NCBI GenBank assembly: GCA_034422115.1
Contig: DAOUJW010000024.1
Coordinates: 1-37,935, forward strand
Direction: 5' to 3'
Source of the DNA: DAOUJW01 sp034422115
GTDB taxonomy: Bacteria; Chloroflexota; Dehalococcoidia; Lucifugimonadales; UBA2985
Length of the DNA: 37,935 bases
Translations under genes and position numbers: made by a program
Shown here: one piece after another, positions 1 through 7,426 of the stretch
How positions within the stretch are numbered: position 1 is the first letter of the stretch
Layout: every line of letters starts with the position of its first letter
Notes under the pieces: model-generated
The model's input: the letters and a program-made list of their open reading frames with translations, nothing else
Database searches by the model: none
Told to the model about the DNA's origin: nothing

Positions 1-780
1 TCGGTCATGGGCTACCCGGACATGGACTTCGAAGGCTCGCCGGGTTCCGTGGCGACGGACGCTTCCACCGGGGTCACCATAGCCATTGCCGCCATAATGG
101 CGCTGAAGCAGCGCGAGAAGACCGGCAGGGGGATGTTCGTGGACTTGTCGCTGGCGGAGAACTTCCTCCCCCACCTGGGCGAGCTGTTCATGGAGTACAC
201 CATGACCGGCCGCGTGCCGGGCACTCCGGGCAACAGGGACCACCTGGGTCACGCTGTGCAGGGCGTATACCGGTGCGCAGGAGACGAAGAGTGGCTCGCC
301 GTATCCATAGGCAAGATCGAGCAGTGGCGCGCCCTGTGCGAGCTGATGGGCAAGCCGGAACTGGCCTCAGACGAGCGCTTCGCAGACATGGCCGGGCTGT
401 GGGCCAACCACAACGACTTTGATCGCATCGTCTCCGAGTGGACGGCCGACAAGGACAACTACGACCTGTTCCACAAGCTGCAGGGCGTTGGCATTACCGC
501 CGGCCCCATGATGCACGAGGCCCACGCCTACGCAGACCCACAGCTGAAGGAACGCGGGTTCTTTGTGGAGATCAATGCGCCGGAGGTAGGCACTCACATG
601 TACCCCGGCTGCACCTTCAAGATATCCGGCGCGCCCTTCAGGGTGCGCAAGCCTCCCGTCAGGCTGGGCGAGGACAACGACTACGTCTACAGGGAGGTTC
701 TGGGCCTCACGGAGGAGGAGTACGACCACCTGAAAGAGCTTGGGCACATAGGTATGGACTTCGCGCCCCACGTGCCGTAA
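1..780 (+). CDS. CaiB/BaiF family CoA-transferase (class III), 5'-truncated by window edge
   Basis: Class III CoA-transferases move CoA between an acyl-CoA donor and a free acid in the cytoplasm, often in carnitine, formate/oxalate or aromatic-acid metabolism. The frame is open from base 1, so the N-terminal part lies upstream; about 259 of the usual 380-410 residues are present. The GRGMFVDLSLAE segment matches the family region carrying the catalytic Asp (VD-S/L-E pattern). The end of the protein has the typical arrangement: Gly-rich tract, DERF helix, KLQ-GI-AGP segment, HPQL-like DPQLKERGFF motif and a final GEDN segment. The substrate cannot be told from sequence. The next gene starts 51 bases after the stop. 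Confidence 0.9.
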   Translation, partial: SVMGYPDMDFEGSPGSVATDASTGVTIAIAAIMALKQREKTGRGMFVDLSLAENFLPHLGELFMEYTMTGRVPGTPGNRDHLGHAVQGVYRCAGDEEWLAVSIGKIEQWRALCELMGKPELASDERFADMAGLWANHNDFDRIVSEWTADKDNYDLFHKLQGVGITAGPMMHEAHAYADPQLKERGFFVEINAPEVGTHMYPGCTFKISGAPFRVRKPPVRLGEDNDYVYREVLGLTEEEYDHLKELGHIGMDFAPHVP

Positions 781-831
781 GGTATACCATGTCCCGTCGG
801 CACATCACCAGAGCCAAAGAAGAGGCATAGC

Positions 832-1212
832 ATGGCTACAACGGAAGAGAGGCTGGACCGCCTGGAAAGAGGCTACGAGCAGATAGTCCAGTCCTTGGAG
901 AGCAATACCCAGGCCCTGGCGGCCTTAACAAACGTGGTAATATCCATGAGGGAGGTCCTTGAGGAGCACACCAGGCTGCTGAGGGAGCACTCCGAGATAC
1001 TGAGAGAACACTCCGAGATACTGAGAGAACACTCTGGTATACTAAGGGAACACTCCGCCATGCTGAGGGAGCACTCTGAGATACTAAGGGAGCACTCCGC
1101 CATACTAAGGGAACAAACCAGGATGCTCATTGAGCACAGCGCAGACCTGGGTATAATCAAGGCGGTTGTGCTTGATAACGATGGAGACCAGGGAGAAAAC
1201 GGGAGACAATAA
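832..1212 (+). CDS. Small coiled-coil protein with eight near-identical heptads
   Basis: A 126-residue protein of unknown function. Residues 1-40 resemble short coiled-coil proteins that begin with an EERL-RLE-Y motif. Residues about 45-103 are tandem heptads of the type LREHSEI, with Ile-Leu pairs every seven residues and a His repeatedly between them. The tail is acidic and Gly-rich (DNDGDQGENG). No signal peptide or membrane segment is visible. Start: ATG after AAGAGG. A strong hairpin terminator follows the stop directly, so this looks like a real transcription unit. The N-terminus resembles that of the 61-aa protein at 25600-25785 (EERL-RLERGYE against EERVSHLEGAYE), which suggests one small family. 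It probably forms a homo-oligomeric rod or adaptor; this is inference. Confidence 0.75.
   Translation: MATTEERLDRLERGYEQIVQSLESNTQALAALTNVVISMREVLEEHTRLLREHSEILREHSEILREHSGILREHSAMLREHSEILREHSAILREQTRMLIEHSADLGIIKAVVLDNDGDQGENGRQ
964..1140 (+). repeat. In-frame 21-bp tandem repeat (about 8 units) encoding heptads
   Basis: The unit is close to CTGAGGGAGCACTCCGAGATA with synonymous and a few replacing changes: CTG/CTA, AGG/AGA, GAG/GAA, TCC/TCT and GAG/GCC/GGT. Each unit equals one protein heptad, so copy-number change keeps the frame. The mixture of synonymous changes suggests that units have diverged under selection for the protein. Confidence 0.85.
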
Positions 1213-1216
1213 GTGA

Positions 1217-1257
1217 GGCGGTAGCCACGCTGATTGCGGCTACCGCCTTCGCTTTCT
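1217..1257 (+). terminator. Rho-independent terminator after the coiled-coil gene
   Basis: Perfect 10-bp stem GGCGGTAGCC / GGCTACCGCC (1217-1226 and 1238-1247) with an 11-base loop, followed by the T-rich run TTCGCTTTCT. It begins 5 bases after the stop codon. Confidence 0.85.
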
Positions 1258-1270
1258 ACTCTCACCCTTC

Positions 1271-1298
1271 CGTCATTCCGGTGCAAACCGGAATCCGG
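1271..1298. repeat. Palindromic intergenic repeat, family B (GTCATTCC...GGAATCC)
   Basis: CGTCATTCCGG and CCGGAATCCGG flank a short loop; the core ATTCCGG / CCGGAAT pairs at 1275-1294. It is the same type as the copies near 5371, 10562 and 15555-15912. It sits between the convergent coiled-coil and molybdenum hydroxylase genes. Confidence 0.6.
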
Positions 1299-1335
1299 GA
1301 GAACTGGACTTTAGGGCTTTTCCCCTGCCTTCGCC

Positions 1336-3645
1336 CTACCCCGCCTTCTTCTCCTCCAGGGCCTCAAGAATGGCCCCGGGAGACATGGGCAGCCTCTGCA
1401 TCCGCACGCCCACGGCGTTGTAGATGGCGTTGGCCATGGCCGGAATGGGTGGCACCAGCACGGTCTCCCCTACCGCCCGCACACCAAACGGGTGGCGGTT
1501 GTTGGGCACCTCGATGATCACGCAGTCGATCATGGGCAGGTCAAGGCTGGTGGGCATCCGGTAGTCCAGGAAGCTGGAGTTGGCCATCGTGCCGTCCTCC
1601 GTCATGTAGTACTCCTCGTGCAGCGCCCAGCCGAATCCCTGGAGCGCACCGCCCTGCATCTGGCCTTCCACGTAGCTCGGATACACCGCCTTGCCGCAGT
1701 CCAGGAACGCAGTGCAGCGAAGTATGTCCACCTTCCCCGTCTCCGGGTCCACCTCAACGTCCACGATGGTTCCGGCCAGCTGAGGTCCTACGCCACCCTG
1801 ACGGTCGGACGCTGAGCAGGTCACAGGGCCGCCTGTGTCCATCAGCTTGGGCGCAAGCTCCCTGAATGTGAACCTGTCCTCCGGGTTCTTGCTGCATACA
1901 AACACGCCGTCGGCGAAGTCCACGTCCTCGGGCTGCACCTCCCACAGGAGAGCGGCCCGCCTGCTCATCTCGCCGATGACCAGTTCGGCTGCGTTGATGG
2001 CTGCTCGCCCGGTGTCGAAGGTTATCCGGCTGCCGTTGGTGCCTCCCGTGTAGCCCACGGAGTCCGTGTCAACGACGGTGGGGTTCACGTCATCGAAGCC
2101 TATCCCCAGCACCTCTGCGGCCTGCATGGCGATGGACGACCGCGTTCCGCCGATGTCCACAGAGCCTGTGATGAGGTTGATTGTGCCGTTGGCGTTGACG
2201 TTGATGGTGGCCGATGAGCCGCTGCCTCCGCCGTTCAGCCGGTAGCCCACCGCCACGCCCCGGCCCTGGTTGGGGCCTTCCAGAGGAGCGCTGTAGTGTG
2301 GATGGTTCTTCATCGCCAGCTCAACCTCCTCACAGCCGAAGTGGGTGTGGAGCACGCCGCTGGGAGTCCTGTCACCCTCGTGCACTGCGTTCTTGATGCG
2401 GAAGTCCATTGAGTCCATGCCCAGCTTCTCCGCCAGCTCGTCGATGACCGTCTCAGCCGCGTAGACGGACTGGGGCTGCCCGGGCGCCCGGTATGCTGAG
2501 GTCTTCTGCTTGTTGACCACAACGTCGTAGCCGTCCACCAGCAGGTTGTCCACCTTGTACGGCCCGAAGGCGCTCATGGCGCCGCCGGCCACCGGCGAGC
2601 CGGGGAATGCGCCCGCTTCGTACGCCAGGTAGATCTCGGCTGCCGTTATCTTCCCGCTCTTGTCCGCGCCAATCTTGCACCTCATGTACGTGCCCGACGT
2701 AGGCCCCGTGCCCTCGAAGACCTCCTTGCGGGACATGGCGATTTTGACCGGCCTGCCCGTCTTCTTGGAGAGCAGCGCCACTACAGGATCCAGATAAGGG
2801 GCCTGCTTGCCGCCAAAGCCTCCGCCAATCTCCATGGGAATGACCTTGACCATGGACTCGGGTATGCCAAGAATCGCGGCGGTGGAGGTGCGGATTGGGA
2901 ACGTCCCCTGGGTGGCCGTCCAGATGGTTATATGCCCGTCGGAGGACCAGATTCCCGTTGAGGTCTGAGGCTCAATGTAGCCCTGGTGGACGGACTGGGT
3001 GGTGAACTCCCGCTCCACGATGACGTCCGCCTCCTTGAAGCCCTGCTCAAGGTCTCCACGCTTGAACTGGACGTGGTCGGCAATGTTGCTCTTGACGCCC
3101 GTGTCCTGGCCCAGGCCCAGCCGCTCCACGCGGAACCTGGTGGTCATGTTGTCCAGGAGCAGGGGCGCGTCCTCCCTCATGGCCTCGCGCACGTCGAGGA
3201 TTGGCTTGAGCACCTCGTAGTCCACCTCAATAAGGTCAAGGGCCTCCTCGGCTACGTGGGGGCTTTCCGCGGCTACGGCGGCGATGGCGTGGCCCTTGTA
3301 CAGCGCCTTGTCGCTGGCCATTACGTTCTCGGCCACCGTGCGGATGCTGCCGCGGGTCTCGAAGTAGTCCAGAACGGCGTCCTCCACGATGGGGAAGTCC
3401 TTTGCCGTGAGCACCGCCTTCACGCCGGGCAGCGCCTCCGCCCTGCTGGTGTCGATGGAGCGGATGCGGGCGTGGGCGTGGCGGCTGCGAAGTATCTTGC
3501 CGTGCAGCATCCCGGCCAGATTGATGTCTGCGCCGTACCTGGCGCGACCGGTCACCTTGTCAACGCCGTCGTGTCGAACCGGCCTGGTGCCGACTACTTT
3601 GAAGGAACCCTGGCTTGCGCCCTCTTTATCTGCGGTAATGGTCAT
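1336..3645 (-). CDS. Xanthine dehydrogenase family molybdopterin-binding (large) subunit, CoxL-like
   Basis: A 769-residue molybdenum hydroxylase large subunit. The family hydroxylates N-heterocycles or aldehydes or oxidises CO, passing electrons to Fe-S and FAD subunits. The N-terminal hammerhead domain (residues about 15-130) has the RHDGVDKVTGRARYGAD motif. The cofactor domain shows GGGFGGK and the SAYRAPGQPQ loop, and the C-terminal GVRAVGE gives the usual catalytic Glu (about E727). The loop is not the AYRCSFR of true CO dehydrogenase, so CO is unlikely as substrate. Start: ATG 3645 with AGGAGGG seven bases upstream. No 2Fe-2S or FAD subunit gene lies beside it; the neighbours are a coiled-coil gene and a toxin-antitoxin pair. 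The redox partners must be encoded elsewhere. Confidence 0.9.
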   Translation of the reverse strand: MTITADKEGASQGSFKVVGTRPVRHDGVDKVTGRARYGADINLAGMLHGKILRSRHAHARIRSIDTSRAEALPGVKAVLTAKDFPIVEDAVLDYFETRGSIRTVAENVMASDKALYKGHAIAAVAAESPHVAEEALDLIEVDYEVLKPILDVREAMREDAPLLLDNMTTRFRVERLGLGQDTGVKSNIADHVQFKRGDLEQGFKEADVIVEREFTTQSVHQGYIEPQTSTGIWSSDGHITIWTATQGTFPIRTSTAAILGIPESMVKVIPMEIGGGFGGKQAPYLDPVVALLSKKTGRPVKIAMSRKEVFEGTGPTSGTYMRCKIGADKSGKITAAEIYLAYEAGAFPGSPVAGGAMSAFGPYKVDNLLVDGYDVVVNKQKTSAYRAPGQPQSVYAAETVIDELAEKLGMDSMDFRIKNAVHEGDRTPSGVLHTHFGCEEVELAMKNHPHYSAPLEGPNQGRGVAVGYRLNGGGSGSSATINVNANGTINLITGSVDIGGTRSSIAMQAAEVLGIGFDDVNPTVVDTDSVGYTGGTNGSRITFDTGRAAINAAELVIGEMSRRAALLWEVQPEDVDFADGVFVCSKNPEDRFTFRELAPKLMDTGGPVTCSASDRQGGVGPQLAGTIVDVEVDPETGKVDILRCTAFLDCGKAVYPSYVEGQMQGGALQGFGWALHEEYYMTEDGTMANSSFLDYRMPTSLDLPMIDCVIIEVPNNRHPFGVRAVGETVLVPPIPAMANAIYNAVGVRMQRLPMSPGAILEALEEKKAG

Positions 3646-3871
3646 GGAGACTCCCTCCTCATCAATGATTTGGTGCGCCTATGGAAGATTGCCGCCTGCG
3701 TTGGCAACTACCAAGAGCTTACCGAAAGTTGGGGCGTTAGTCTAGGTGCAGAGATAAGAATCGGCCACAAGACCCTATTTGCCGGGACAAACCCTTACTA
3801 ACCCCATCCTCGCGACCATTCATCGGTCTCGCTTCCTCTTGCCAGGCTCCTTATTGAAACAAAACCGCGCC

Positions 3872-3910
3872 TTGACAGTTTGTTCGCTATATGTGAACAT
3901 ATCGTCACAT
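3872..3910 (+). promoter_or_regulatory. Promoter and palindromic operator of the toxin-antitoxin operon
   Basis: A consensus -35 TTGACA lies at 3872-3877. Seventeen bases later, where the -10 should be, is GAACAT (3895-3900). Two overlapping dyads cover this region: ATATGT-GA-ACATAT (3889-3902) and ATGTGA-N8-TCACAT (3891-3910). They overlap the -10 and the toxin start codon, as expected for an autorepressor site bound by the HTH antitoxin. A start site near 3906 would make the toxin mRNA almost leaderless. The -10 is weak, so its exact position is uncertain. Confidence 0.6.
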
Positions 3911-4178
3911 GGAGTCTGGCCTGCAAGTCGAGTGGGAGGCGAGCGCAGTAAGAGATATGCGACGCCTTACAGCGCGAGTACGAAACCGAATTATTGCCAA
4001 GGTTGAACAATACGCCGACGACCCGGCAACTCTCGCCAATCAGGTGATTGCACTGGCAGGCAGCCCATACAGGCGCATGAGAGTCGGTGGCTACCGGGTA
4101 ATATTCAATGTTGAGTCGGATACCATAGCCGTTATGGTGATATTGCGAGTTAGACACAGGAGGGAAGCCTATGGCTGA
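3909..4178 (+). CDS. RelE/ParE (HigB-like) toxin
   Basis: An 89-residue RelE-superfamily toxin. Such proteins usually cleave mRNA at the ribosome. The fold is recognisable from the start WEASAVRDMRRL, the helix VRNRIIAKVEQYADDP, and the core strand RRMRVGGYRVIFNV followed by VMVILRVRHRREAYG, which holds the family's Arg-Gly-Tyr-Arg and His-Arg-Tyr residues. Start: ATG 3909. There is no Shine-Dalgarno site in front of it and the predicted transcription start is only a few bases upstream, so translation may be leaderless. It overlaps the antitoxin gene by 8 bases. Toxin-first order is typical of HigBA-like pairs. Confidence 0.9.
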   Translation: MESGLQVEWEASAVRDMRRLTARVRNRIIAKVEQYADDPATLANQVIALAGSPYRRMRVGGYRVIFNVESDTIAVMVILRVRHRREAYG

Positions 4179-4509
4179 GGCTGAAACAGTCACGCTATCC
4201 AGGGTGGAGTATGACGCCCTTGTTGCTCGCAATGAAGAGCTTGAGGACCTTCTGGCGGCGCGAGAGGCCGATAAGGGCAATCGCGTTCCCCACCAGGTGG
4301 CCCTCGCCATGATGAATGGGGGGAGCCCAATGGCGGCTTTTCGCGCTCACCGAGGCGTTACGCTGCGCGAGCTTTCCAGAAGGACCGGCGTAACAGCCAG
4401 CTACCTTTCGGAGATAGAAAGAGGCGTTAAAAGAGGGTCAGCTGCGGCGCTGTCTTCAATCGCCGCAGCGCTTGATACCAGCATAGATATCCTGTTCAGC
4501 GACACGTAG
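4171..4509 (+). CDS. XRE-family antitoxin / transcriptional repressor
   Basis: A 112-residue partner of the RelE-type toxin. Residues about 1-45 form a charged helix (RVEYDALVARNEELEDLLAA) that would bind the toxin. Residues about 55-108 are a Cro/C1-type helix-turn-helix: FRAHRGVTLRELSRRTGV, then the recognition helix TASYLSEIERG and SAAALSSIAAAL. The ATG lies inside the toxin gene with AGGAGGG six bases upstream (4158-4164). This strong site contrasts with none for the toxin and would give excess antitoxin. It likely binds the dyads upstream of the toxin. Confidence 0.92.
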   Translation: MAEAETVTLSRVEYDALVARNEELEDLLAAREADKGNRVPHQVALAMMNGGSPMAAFRAHRGVTLRELSRRTGVTASYLSEIERGVKRGSAAALSSIAAALDTSIDILFSDT

Positions 4510-4563
4510 AAGGATCGAATCGCCTGGGACGAATCTACGGGAGCAATTTCCCAGGAAATAAGA

Positions 4564-4569
4564 TAGAAT
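4564..4569 (+). promoter_or_regulatory. -10 element for tRNA-Ser
   Basis: TAGAAT ends nine bases before the first tRNA base, the right distance for a start just upstream of the tRNA. No clear -35 hexamer is found 16-18 bases further upstream, so confidence is modest. Confidence 0.4.
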
Positions 4570-4577
4570 CAGTTTCG

Positions 4578-4665
4578 GGAGGGGTGGCCGAGTGGACGAT
4601 GGCGGCGGTCTTGAAAACCGCTAACCCTCACGGGTTCATGGGTTCGAATCCCATCCCCTCCGCCA
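4578..4665 (+). tRNA. tRNA-Ser (anticodon UGA), CCA encoded
   Basis: The acceptor stem GGAGGGG (4578-4584) pairs with CCCCTCC (4655-4661), followed by discriminator G and encoded CCA. The anticodon arm is GCGGT-CTTGAAA-ACCGC, giving anticodon TGA. A long variable arm (CTAACCCTCACGGGTTC region) marks a class II tRNA, and the T arm ATGGG-TTCGAAT-CCCAT is canonical. It reads UCA and related serine codons. Confidence 0.97.
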
Positions 4666-4687
4666 GACGCAATCACAGAGGACGCTC

Positions 4688-5023
4688 ATGCCCCACATCA
4701 TAGCCGGCCTTACGCCTGAAGCCGCCAGCGACATCTGCATGAACCAATGCAGGGCCATGTGCTGCCGCGGTTCCCTGATACTCCACCTCTCCGCCTCGGA
4801 GATCGCGGTCTTTGAGCGGCAGGCCGCCGCCCTGGGCGTGGCCGCCACCGTCACCCGGACGCCCGCAGGCGAGGGATGGGTGCGATTCTCAGAGCACGAG
4901 GGGGAGCGCTGCCCCATGCTGGAGGACTCCACGTCCAGGTGCCGCATCTACGAGGACCGTCCCCAGCGCTGCCGCGACTTCCCGGAGACCCTCACCCCGG
5001 GCTGCGCCATCTCCGGCGGCTGA
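4688..5023 (+). CDS. YkgJ-family cysteine-cluster protein
   Basis: A 111-residue protein of the YkgJ family, which is thought to chelate zinc or an iron-sulfur centre; the role is unproven. The signature cysteines are C17, C21, C25 and C26 (CMNQCRAMCC). A second set follows in the C-terminal half (CPML, RCRIYEDRPQRCRDFP, PGC), matching the CP-L-C-IY--RP--CR-FP pattern of the family. The start is the ATG just after tRNA-Ser, with GAGGA upstream. It is convergent with the DUF6295-like gene. Confidence 0.88.
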   Translation: MPHIIAGLTPEAASDICMNQCRAMCCRGSLILHLSASEIAVFERQAAALGVAATVTRTPAGEGWVRFSEHEGERCPMLEDSTSRCRIYEDRPQRCRDFPETLTPGCAISGG

Positions 5024-5081
5024 AAACGGAAGGGGCCGCATGAGCAGCCCCTATCAAAGTCCTGGTCAAATTGGGTAAGGG

Positions 5082-5348
5082 CTACTGGTATCCCAGCTCC
5101 TGGTAGCCCGCCTCCAGCGCAGCCTGTATCTTCTCTATGAGCTGCCTCGCTGACTCCGGGCTCAGCTCCACGGCAACCCGCGCCCCGGGGCCCTTGGCCT
5201 CGTTGACAAAGTCTATGGTCAGGGCATGGTCCATGGGCGCATGGACGGGGTGGTCGTAGTAGACGTTGGCCTGGTTCAGCGCAAACCAGCCCTGCGGCCC
5301 CTTGCCGCTTCCCGTTATCTCCGCCTTCTCGATGATGTACGTGCACAT
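5082..5348 (-). CDS. DUF6295-like small conserved protein
   Basis: An 88-residue cytoplasmic protein beginning MCTYIIEKAEITGSGKGPQG, which I recognise as the start of the DUF6295 group; function unknown. The body has a YYDHPVHAPMDHAL segment with several His residues and an FVNEAKGPGARVAVELS strand, then a helix ending in GYQELGYQ. The ATG at 5348 is chosen because AGGAG lies just upstream; a longer reading to 5396 would translate a palindromic repeat (family B) and is rejected. No membrane or secretion signal is present. Confidence 0.8.
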   Translation of the reverse strand: MCTYIIEKAEITGSGKGPQGWFALNQANVYYDHPVHAPMDHALTIDFVNEAKGPGARVAVELSPESARQLIEKIQAALEAGYQELGYQ

Positions 5349-5370
5349 ATCCGCTCTCCTTATAATCGTC

Positions 5371-5428
5371 GTTCCTGCGAAAGCAGGAACCTCCACCCTC
5401 CCCTTTTAGATTCCTGCTTCCGCAGGAG
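5371..5428. repeat. Two family B palindromic repeats
   Basis: GTTCCTGC-GAAA-GCAGGAAC (5371-5390) is a perfect hairpin. ATTCCTGC-TTCC-GCAGGA (5410-5427) is a second, inverted partner. They lie between the DUF6295-like gene and the dienelactone hydrolase gene, both on the minus strand. Confidence 0.7.
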
Positions 5429-5470
5429 TGACTGGATGGTGAAATGGCGCTTTACTTGTTCAGATTTTTG

Positions 5471-6214
5471 TTAGCTCAGGTGCTTGCCGTAGAACTCGAA
5501 CACCCGCTGCCAGCCCTCCGTCGCGGCCTCCGGCCGGTAGCTGGCCCGGTCGACGGCGAAGAAGCCGTGGCCGGCCCCCTCGTAGCTGTGGAACTCGTAG
5601 GTCTTGCCGTGCTTCTTCAACTCCTCCTCCATCCGTGCCACCTGCGCCGGGTCCGGGTTAGCGTCCTCAACGCCAAACAGCCCCAGGAGCGGGCAGTGCA
5701 TGTCCGCCGTCATGTCAATTGGGGCGACGGGCGTAGCAGGCGTAAGCTGGTCGGCATCGGCGACCACGCGCCCTCCGTAGCAGTCCACGGCGGCGTCCAG
5801 GCTTGGGATGTTGCATGCGACCAGGTACACCTGCCGACCGCCGGAGCAGTAGCCGATGACGCCCACCTTGCCGTTGGTGTAAGGCAGGGATCGAAGGTAT
5901 TCGGCGGCGGCCTCCACGTCGCCGATGCAGCGGGCGTCGGGAACGCCACCGGCGGCGCGGACGGCTGCGGCGGCATCGTCGCTGCTGGCTCCCGGCGCCT
6001 CTCGGTAGTGGAGGTTCGGGCAGATGGCCGCATACCCGTTATAGGCGAACTTGCGGGTTATCTCCTTGCTGCCCTCATCCCAGCCCGGCATGTGGTGAAT
6101 GACCACCACGCCCGGAAATAGGCCGGCCCCAAGCGGGCGGGCAGCATAGCTCTGAACATCGTCTCCGTTGTGTCCCCGGATGTGGACGGTTTCCGCTAAC
6201 ATACCCTGATACAC
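5471..6214 (-). CDS. Dienelactone hydrolase family protein
   Basis: A 247-residue alpha/beta hydrolase related to dienelactone hydrolase, which opens lactone rings in the beta-ketoadipate-type breakdown of aromatics; the true substrate is unknown. The catalytic triad is visible: C123 in GYCSGG, D184 in VEDANPDP and H216 in GAGHGFF. The VVVIHHMPGWDE segment is typical. The start is GTG 6214 because AGGAGGG (6223-6229) lies eight bases upstream and MYQGMLAETVHIRG is the usual N-terminus; an ATG at 6202 is the alternative. A plausible promoter lies 48-76 bases upstream. The enzyme is soluble. Confidence 0.9.
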   Translation of the reverse strand: MYQGMLAETVHIRGHNGDDVQSYAARPLGAGLFPGVVVIHHMPGWDEGSKEITRKFAYNGYAAICPNLHYREAPGASSDDAAAAVRAAGGVPDARCIGDVEAAAEYLRSLPYTNGKVGVIGYCSGGRQVYLVACNIPSLDAAVDCYGGRVVADADQLTPATPVAPIDMTADMHCPLLGLFGVEDANPDPAQVARMEEELKKHGKTYEFHSYEGAGHGFFAVDRASYRPEAATEGWQRVFEFYGKHLS

Positions 6215-6524
6215 AGCGATTTCCCTCCTGTACGAAGATTCTGGGACTTGCGACTGGGTAGAGTATAGCACACGGCAGTCGCGTATCGAAGGGATGCTGG
6301 CTCCGCTATGCGCAGTGTCCTGAATCATATTGGAGGCCACAACTTTATTATGCCTTGTGTCGGAGTAGATAACAGTGTATCGACGTTTCCTAAGCCCCGA
6401 GGCTCTTCTGACGATTAGGCAAGTAGCACTCTGACATCCCAACCCAGGGATTATAATGAGCAGGAAATAGGCCAGAAAGTATAGCCTGAGTCGCTCCACT
6501 TGTAGAATAGTCGGACAAGATGAA
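6215..6524. other. Divergent intergenic region, AT-richer
   Basis: This 310-base gap separates the dienelactone hydrolase (minus) and membrane protein (plus) genes. It holds the minus-strand ribosome site and promoter of the hydrolase. A TAGAAT at 6504-6509 could be a -10 for the plus-strand gene, giving an almost leaderless message. I see no RNA gene or long repeat in it. Confidence 0.5.
6262..6290 (-). promoter_or_regulatory. Promoter of the dienelactone hydrolase gene
   Basis: On the minus strand, TTCGAT (-35, 6285-6290) and TATACT (-10, 6262-6267) are separated by 17 bases. The predicted start near 6255 leaves a leader of about 40 bases containing AGGAGGG. The -10 is good; the -35 is weak. 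Confidence 0.5.
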
Positions 6525-7154
6525 ATGATATACGATCCATTTCCGTACGCGTGGATGTTTTGGCTTTCCGTATACGCTCTCGGCACAACCCTTCTGCTTG
6601 GAGCCCTGGGAGTGGTTTGGTCGCCTTTCTCCATGATAATTTGTGCAATAGCGGCCTATAAGAAGAATCTGGATGTATCCGGAATAGCATGGTCAGGTTT
6701 CGGGGCTTCTCTACTGTTTTGGTTGCCCGGCATATACTTCCTGGGGCGGCTTCTTGGAATCCCAATACCCAGAAAGGTCGTAGTCGCCACTTATGTTTTT
6801 GTGTTTGCGGCGTGGCTTTTGGGGCCGATCCCAGGTGGTATATCTTATGCAAGGGAGGAGCTTACTTTTGTTGATGAGGCGACTCTGGAATGGGTTAAGA
6901 GCCTTGGCTACTGGAACTTACAGGTATTTCTGCTCGTGTCAATACCAACTGTCAGTTCGGCATTGTGGATTGCATCGTTGTGGACGGTACTCCGCGCTGG
7001 AGCAAGAAATAGTAGACCGTCTGGTCCCTCAAGAGAATCGCCAATGCCTAGCCCACAATACTTGATGCCATTTATTCTGTTGGCGGTATCATTCATGTTT
7101 GCTTTCGTAGCTTGGTTCATAGGGTTTGGCTTAGGCGGCCAAGGCGTTAGGTAA
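6525..7154 (+). CDS. Polytopic membrane protein of unknown function
   Basis: A 209-residue protein I do not recognise. Five or so hydrophobic segments are visible: residues about 8-32 (WMFWLSVYALGTTLLLGALG), 36-46, 58-76, 85-105, 133-155 and 180-205. They are linked by short polar loops such as ARNSRPSGPSRESPMPS near residue 160. No conserved catalytic motif is apparent. Its DNA is clearly less GC-rich than its neighbours, as in the flanking gaps, hinting at acquired or weakly selected sequence. No convincing Shine-Dalgarno site precedes ATG 6525. Confidence 0.6.
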   Translation: MIYDPFPYAWMFWLSVYALGTTLLLGALGVVWSPFSMIICAIAAYKKNLDVSGIAWSGFGASLLFWLPGIYFLGRLLGIPIPRKVVVATYVFVFAAWLLGPIPGGISYAREELTFVDEATLEWVKSLGYWNLQVFLLVSIPTVSSALWIASLWTVLRAGARNSRPSGPSRESPMPSPQYLMPFILLAVSFMFAFVAWFIGFGLGGQGVR

Positions 7155-7426
7155 TGTGGTGATGTTTACAACCGAATCTATCTGGTTTCTCAAGTCGGGA
7201 CAGGCCTGAAACTTTCTGATACTGATACCAGGAAGGTAGTTCCTAGACCCACTCATATGTGTTATGGCACACGTGGCCATGACATGTACGTCCTGGGCCA
7301 CTCGCGGGGATATGCAGTCTGCCCGCCGTCTGGTACGCTAGATATGGAGGCCAAAATCCGGGAGATTAAGGGCATCGTTGCTTATGTAAGAATTTCTTAA
7401 GGATTTTCAGCTACACTAGAGATACT

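Noticed and set aside
964..1140. CRISPR-like array
   Set aside because: The 21-bp units are contiguous, have no spacers and encode protein heptads.
3891..3910. CRP/FNR-type site (TGTGA...TCACA)
   Set aside because: The half-sites are 8 bases apart, not 6. The position over the toxin promoter fits an antitoxin operator better.
5031..5052. Terminator between the YkgJ-type and DUF6295-like genes
   Set aside because: AGGGGC/GCCCCT gives only a 6-bp stem with no T run.
5349..5396. Longer N-terminus for the DUF6295-like protein
   Set aside because: The added 16 residues are a translated palindromic repeat, and the shorter start has the ribosome site.
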